This document shows positions 59,749 through 64,000 of a stretch of 64,000 nt of DNA, piece after piece; position 1 is the first letter of the stretch, and every line of letters begins with the position of its first letter. Origin of the DNA: Deltaproteobacteria bacterium. GTDB taxonomy: Bacteria > Desulfobacterota > Desulfomonilia > Desulfomonilales > Desulfomonilaceae. The stretch spans positions 1 through 64,000 of the forward strand of contig VGSG01000005.1 of NCBI GenBank assembly GCA_016875095.1, read 5' to 3'. Both the position numbers and the translations under genes were made by a program. Under the pieces are notes generated by a model, which worked only from the letters and a program-made list of their open reading frames with translations, was not told the DNA's origin and did not search any database.

Positions 59749-61032
59749 CTAGGCTTCGAAACCCTCCCAGGAAGCCACCTCCCCGGGCTCCGCCAGCACG
59801 CCCATCACCGCGGTCGCGGCAGCCACTGCGGGAGACGCCAGGACCACTTCGCTCTCTGGATGCCCCATCCGCCCTACAAAGTTCCGATTGGTCGTGGCAA
59901 CGGCTCGCTCCCCCGCAGCCAGCACCCCGGCGTGACCCCCAAGGCACGGCCCGCAAGTAGGCGTCGAGACCGCTCCGCCGGCGCGGAGAATCTCTTCCAG
60001 AAGTCCTTCTTCAACAGCCTGAGCCATAATCTTCGGCGTTGCGGGAATAACGATCATGCGGACAGCGGGCGCAACTCGGCGTCCTTTGAGAATATGGACC
60101 GCGATTCGCAAATCCTCTATTCGGCCGTTGGTGCATGAGCCGATAAAAACCTGATCCACCCGGAGCCCTTTTACCTCGGAGACCGGCCGCACGTTCTCCG
60201 GCTTGAACGGCAATGCGACCAGGGGTTCCAGCGAGCCCAGGTCGATAGTGAACTTTTCCGCATACACCGCGTCCGGGTCCGACTCGCACACCACGTATGG
60301 CTTGGAGCTATGAGCTTCCACGTAAGCCTTGGTCAGTTCATCAAAAGGGAATATCCCGTTCTTCGCGCCTGCTTCCACCGCCATGTTGGCGATGCTGAAC
60401 CGATCCGCCATGCTCAATCGCCCGACACCGTCGCCGGTAAACTCCATGGCCCGGTAGAGCGCGCCGTCAACTCCGATTTTCCCTATAATATGGAGGATCA
60501 CATCCTTGCCCATGACCCAGGGCCCCGGCCGACCGATCAGCTCAAAGGCCATGGTTTCCGGGACCTTGAACCAACTCTTCCCCGTTAACATGCCGGCTGC
60601 GAAATCGGTGCTCCCGACGCCGGTGGAAAAGGCTGCCAGCGCGCCGTACGTGCATGTATGGCTATCCGCGCCGATTACCACGTCCCCGGGGACCACAAGG
60701 CCTTCCTCCGGAAGGAGGGCGTGCTCGACTCCCATTCGTCCCACATCGTAGAAATGGGTTAGACCCATTTCCCGTGCGAATTCCCTACATGTCTTGAGCA
60801 TCTGGGCCGATTCAATGTCTTTGGCCGGATTATAGTGGTCCAGCACCACCACCACTCGCTCTCGGTCGAACACTTTGGTTCCTCCGGCCTGCCGGAATGG
60901 CTCCAGGGCCAGAGGGAGCGTAATGTCGTTCGCCAATGCCAGATCGATTCGGGCCTCGATGAGCCGGCCCGGTTCGGTCGTTTCCAACTCTGCATGCGCA
61001 GCCAGTATCTTTTCGGTTATCGTCATTCCCAT
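59749..61032 (-). CDS. leuC: 3-isopropylmalate dehydratase large subunit (homoaconitase/LeuC2 type)
   Basis: A 427-residue aconitase-superfamily protein. Features: [13 protein letters not shown] at the start, [13 protein letters not shown] (DH motif), [25 protein letters not shown] (core [10 protein letters not shown]), and the 4Fe-4S ligands in [13 protein letters not shown] and [16 protein letters not shown]. The sequence matches the methanogen-type LeuC/homoaconitase clade. It isomerises 2- and 3-isopropylmalate in leucine synthesis, or homocitrate in lysine-type pathways. It requires a small subunit (LeuD), but none is visible next to it on either side. The start could be 61032 or 61026. 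Confidence 0.93.
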   Translation of the reverse strand: MGMTITEKILAAHAELETTEPGRLIEARIDLALANDITLPLALEPFRQAGGTKVFDRERVVVVLDHYNPAKDIESAQMLKTCREFAREMGLTHFYDVGRMGVEHALLPEEGLVVPGDVVIGADSHTCTYGALAAFSTGVGSTDFAAGMLTGKSWFKVPETMAFELIGRPGPWVMGKDVILHIIGKIGVDGALYRAMEFTGDGVGRLSMADRFSIANMAVEAGAKNGIFPFDELTKAYVEAHSSKPYVVCESDPDAVYAEKFTIDLGSLEPLVALPFKPENVRPVSEVKGLRVDQVFIGSCTNGRIEDLRIAVHILKGRRVAPAVRMIVIPATPKIMAQAVEEGLLEEILRAGGAVSTPTCGPCLGGHAGVLAAGERAVATTNRNFVGRMGHPESEVVLASPAVAAATAVMGVLAEPGEVASWEGFEA

Positions 61033-61738
61033 GTCAAAGACGCTCCAAACTTCGTGTTCCCAATTCCGCCGCCATTGCCGCAAACCGACTCAATTTCGCC
61101 GGGAAGTCAGCCCCTCATAATTAAGACTCCCGGGTAATTCCCATGTTCGTGGTCTTCTGCCCCGTGTCGAGGACCGTTGGAGGGCGCGCTAGCCGGGGCC
61201 GCTATAATACCCGCGAGCGCCGGGGTTGGCAAAGAGCCCCGCCCATGCAAACCGCCATGACTAGGGAGCGACAAAGAATCATGGAAGTCCTTGGCTTCGA
61301 AGATCCCCCCGGCGCTTCGCCTCGGAGATCGGACGCAAGAGCGTCTAAGCGCGCAATAACTTGGAGGGCAAACTCATCTCCCCTCCAATCCTCCCCATAC
61401 GTCGAGCCGACCGGGGCGCCTTACGCCGACGATTTTCTTAGGCGCCGCCGGTAAGCGCTCCCCGCGTGCGCGCCCGGATAGCCAACGATACATATCCGTG
61501 CCGACCGACGATCTTGCCGAGCTGTCATAGGAAGGTCAATTGACTCTCCCGTGAAATGGTATATCTTTGAATCGGCCCAGGTAAAGGCTTTCCCGTCGCG
61601 GGCAGCTCCGTTGAAGCTCTGGTTTCCTCTCTCGCGCTTGTTTGCGCCCCCACGATATGGTCGTGAAGGTTGATCGAGAGATTCGGGGCTCATGGCAAGG
61701 AATTATGCTGCAAACACCGGATCACGAGGCTTCATCAC
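61033..61738. other. Intergenic region between leuC and the Mrp gene
   Basis: Contains R1 repeat copy C (61277-61420) and must hold the promoters of the divergent leuC and mrp genes. The plus-strand frame 61143-61454 runs through the repeat and is not regarded as a gene. Otherwise nothing is recognised. Confidence 0.45.
61277..61420 (+). repeat. Interspersed repeat family R1, copy C
   Basis: Starts AATCATGGAAG, continues through GCTTCGCCTCGGAGATCGG and CAAGAGCG, then an imperfect GGAG-rich/CTCC-rich hairpin (about 61363-61388, loop CTCA), then CCTCCCCATACGT and an end GCCGACCGGGGCGCC. It corresponds block by block to copies A and B. Intergenic. Confidence 0.8.
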
Positions 61739-62608
61739 ATGGATGATAAGAAACGAAAACCTCCTTTGAGCAAAAAAGAAATCGACGCGCTGCGCGAAGA
61801 TCTCATGCTTTCGGACGCTCTCACCCGCATAGAAAACACTCTCATGGTTCTTTCCGGTAAGGGAGGAGTGGGCAAGAGCACGATAGCAGTCAATCTAGCC
61901 GCAAGCCTGGCCGCGCACGACCGGGAAGTGGGCCTGCTGGACATCGACCTGCATGGCCCCAGCGTGCCCACTCTCCTGCGGCTCGAGGGAACAGGCGCCC
62001 CCGGAAGCTCGGAGCACGGCCTGGTTCCCGTAAAATATTCCGACCGACTCAAGGTGATGTCAGTGGAGTTCATTGCGGGCGAACAGGCAGGGGAAGCCTT
62101 GATTTGGCGCGGCCCCATGAAGCATCGCCTGATCAGACAATTCATTGCTGAGGTGGACTGGGGTCACTTGGACTTCCTCATCGTGGACGCGCCACCGGGG
62201 ACTGGCGACGAGCCTCTATCCATCTGTCAAATGGCGCCCCCCCGATCTCAGGCGATCATTGTGACCACCCCACAGGAATTGGCGCTCAAGGATGTGAAGA
62301 AATCCATCGCGTTCTGCAAAGTCCTGGGAATGCCCGTCTTGGGGATCATCGAGAACATGAGCGGCTTCGTGTGTCCTGATTGCGGGGCGCAACACATGCT
62401 CTTCAAGACCGGTGGAGGCGAACAACTGGCCGCGGTGACGGGCCACCGGTTCCTCGGCCGGATTCCTGTGGACCCCCGATTGGTGATCGCTTCCGACGCG
62501 GGCAAGCCCTTTGTCCTTGAATACCCTGACTCGCCCGCGACTCGGGCCTTCGACGCCATTACCGAGCCGATCCTGCAACTCACTCCGCCAAGGATGAAGA
62601 AGCATTGA
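61739..62608 (+). CDS. Mrp/NBP35 family P-loop ATPase
   Basis: A 289-residue protein of the Mrp/ApbC group. P-loop with deviant Walker A: LSGKGGVGKSTIAVNLA; switch region LLDIDLHGPSVPTLL; later VDAPPGTGDEPLS and IENMSGFVCPDCG with the CxxC that holds a bridging 4Fe-4S cluster in dimers. It is thought to carry and deliver Fe-S clusters to apo-proteins in the cytoplasm. The start ATG 61739 follows GAGG; an upstream in-frame start is rejected. A cation-diffusion facilitator gene follows about 300 bp downstream on the same strand. Confidence 0.94.
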   Translation: MDDKKRKPPLSKKEIDALREDLMLSDALTRIENTLMVLSGKGGVGKSTIAVNLAASLAAHDREVGLLDIDLHGPSVPTLLRLEGTGAPGSSEHGLVPVKYSDRLKVMSVEFIAGEQAGEALIWRGPMKHRLIRQFIAEVDWGHLDFLIVDAPPGTGDEPLSICQMAPPRSQAIIVTTPQELALKDVKKSIAFCKVLGMPVLGIIENMSGFVCPDCGAQHMLFKTGGGEQLAAVTGHRFLGRIPVDPRLVIASDAGKPFVLEYPDSPATRAFDAITEPILQLTPPRMKKH

Positions 62609-62906
62609 TGTCATCCGGCCGTACTATGTAAATGACGGAGGCTTCGGCAGGGGCAGACCAGCGCGTCAGTCCATCTTGTTGATCGAGCCCCAATTCGGGT
62701 ATGCTGGCCCCACACAGGACCGGCGACAAGAAGGATGACCCGGCGCGGGAAGTCATTTTTCGAAATTGATAGCCGCCGGCTTGCGCGCAGGAACCTATTT
62801 CGAAACAGGGCAACCCATTCTGCCTGCGGAGAAGGCGGGCCCTATTGATTTCCAAAACGTGCGGCCACTGGATAAGTTATTGGAATATGGGGCGCCGACT
62901 ATAACA
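62609..62906. other. Intergenic region, no supported gene
   Basis: About 300 bases between the Mrp gene and the CDF transporter gene. A minus-strand frame with Ser/Arg-rich composition crosses it and is judged a shadow. No terminator with T-run is apparent. Confidence 0.4.
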
Positions 62907-64000
62907 TGCCCGCTCGGAGAAACTCCTTTGGTAGAGCCACCCACATCGCATACGAGCGCTGAGGCTGCGGCAGCGGCCCAGATGGCGCGCAGCGCGGCCC
63001 GAACCGGGCTAGCGGCCATGTTCGTAGCCGTAGGGCTGAGTGTGGCTCTGATGGGCCTGAAGTTCTATGCGTACGCGATCACTGGTTCTTCCGCGATCCT
63101 TTCCGACGCGCTGGAATCGATCATCAACGTGGTTGCGGCCGGCCTTGCCCTGGGCAGTGTCCTGCTCTCCAGCAAGCCGCCGGACGAGAGCCACCCGTAC
63201 GGACACGGCAAGATCGAGTACTTTTCCGCAGGATTTGAAGGAGCTCTGATCGTCCTTGCCGCGGCTGGGATCTTTTGGCAAGGCGCGCAGCACATTCTAA
63301 TCCCTCGGCCCTTTCCGAATCTCTCTTTCGGGTTGGTCATTCTCGGTGGAGTGGGGTTGGTCAATTTCGCTATGGGACTAGCGCTAGTTCGCTTAGGCCG
63401 ACGGTTGCAGTCCCTTGTGTTGCAAGCCGACGGAAAACACCTTCTCTCGGACGCCTATACATCGGGGGGGGTGCTCGTCGGTCTGCTTCTGGTGGCGCTG
63501 AGCGGCTGGAATTGGCTTGATGGAGTGGTCGCGTGTCTTGTGGGTGTTAGCATTGTTGTCATTGGGGCAAGGCTCGTCCGGGAATCATTCTCGGGACTGA
63601 TGAACGAGGCCAACCCCGCGCTCCTTGAGGAGATATGCGGACTCCTGGACAAGCATCGCAAAGATATGTGGATCGACGTGCACCGGCTCAGGGCGTGGAA
63701 ATCCGGAAATCGAGTTCACATCGACTTTCACCTGATTTTGCCGAAAGATCTCCCCCTGGAGCGCGGACATCGCGAGGTGAAGGAGCTGGAAGCCGTATTC
63801 GGTTCACACTTCTCAGGGGGCGCAGATGTTTTAATTCACCTTGACCCCTGCACGAACGGCGAGTGTCCCATCTGTCATAAGGACGCCTGTGAGCATCGCG
63901 GGCAGGCGAGCGCGGGGCATCGCGCCTGGCGCCGCGAGACCTTAACCTGCGAGAGTCTATCGGATACGGATCAGCCGCGAGCCGAAAAGGGTGGCGAGCG
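62907..64000 (+). CDS. Cation diffusion facilitator (CDF) transporter with C-terminal cysteine motif, 3' partial
   Basis: The frame is open to the last base, so the C-terminus is missing. From ATG 62907 (or an ATG at 62982) the protein has CDF hallmarks: a first helix AVGLSVALMGLKFYAYAITG, then SSAILSDALESIINVVAAG with the transport-site Asp/Glu, HPYGHGKIEYFSAG between helices, a second site DGKHLLSDAYTSGGVLVGL and a cytoplasmic ferredoxin-like domain (RVHIDFHLILP). It exports divalent metals such as zinc, cobalt or iron. An unusual tail follows with Cys315, 320, 323 and 328 (CTNGECPICHKDACEHR), a probable metal-binding or sensing site, then a charged end. It follows the Mrp gene on the same strand. 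Confidence 0.9.

Noticed and set aside
61143-61454. Plus-strand frame of 103 codons across R1 copy C
   Set aside because: The repeat is not open in the same frame in copy A, so it is unlikely to be coding.

Overview
The window looks like a chromosomal segment of a Desulfobacterota (delta-proteobacterial) anaerobe, probably from the Desulfomonile/Syntrophobacter side of the group. This is inferred from gene content: a DUF3786 protein, a 'two-CW' cysteine domain, a fused transaldolase-glucose-6-phosphate isomerase, a methanogen-type LeuC, a sensor kinase with a cysteine insert typical of that group, and a cobalamin-binding radical SAM enzyme. No rRNA, confident tRNA, CRISPR array, transposase or prophage was seen. 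Base composition looks fairly even apart from AT-rich stretches near 33.7 kb and 56.7 kb.

Layout. 0-3.2 kb: the tail of a cluster cut by the left edge (SAM methyltransferase, B12-binding radical SAM enzyme, zinc dehydrogenase). 3.2-9.5 kb: an ICMT-like membrane methyltransferase, an UlaG-like metallo-hydrolase, two paralogous DUF4242-like proteins (one with a two-CW cysteine domain) and Tal-Pgi. 9.5-14.5 kb: small proteins, a GNAT enzyme and a 1112-residue HD - P-loop NTPase - TPR protein, the best candidate here for an uncharacterised conflict/defence protein. 14.5-14.9 kb: a non-coding, hairpin-packed stretch. 14.9-25.2 kb: housekeeping genes (crotonase, UppP, Maf, YggS, serine hydrolase, Def-Fmt-HtpX-RsmB run, LipA). 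25.8-37.5 kb: LeuB-like dehydrogenase, RNase J, RecD2 helicase, and a scatter of small secreted or envelope proteins and a pentapeptide-repeat protein.

38-43.2 kb: a PiT phosphate transporter with its DUF47 partner, a complete TRAP transporter (DctP-DctQ-DctM) and an orphan receiver protein. 43.5-49 kb: surface-polysaccharide genes (polyprenyl-phosphate sugar transferase, CapK-like adenylate-forming enzyme, two tandem UDP-GlcNAc 2-epimerase homologues). 49.2-57.3 kb: branched-chain aminotransferase, PAS-GAF sensor kinase, a secreted triple-PA14 protein, a large membrane protein of unknown function and a 54-residue protein. 57.4-64 kb: GMP synthase, a secreted cysteine protein, LeuC, an Mrp/NBP35 ATPase and a cation-diffusion facilitator that runs off the right edge.

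LeuB, IlvE and LeuC belong to branched-chain amino-acid metabolism but are dispersed. Def, Fmt, HtpX and RsmB form a tight, partly overlapping transcription unit. The polysaccharide enzymes fit one pathway of nucleotide-sugar supply, lipid-linked initiation and possible acyl decoration. Besides the HD-NTPase-TPR protein, the most unusual signals are two families of interspersed non-coding repeats: a ~130-145 bp element present three times (14.5, 52.7 and 61.3 kb), always intergenic and built around a GGAG/CTCC hairpin, and a shorter hairpin family with three copies (two near 14.7-14.9 kb and one directly behind rsmB).
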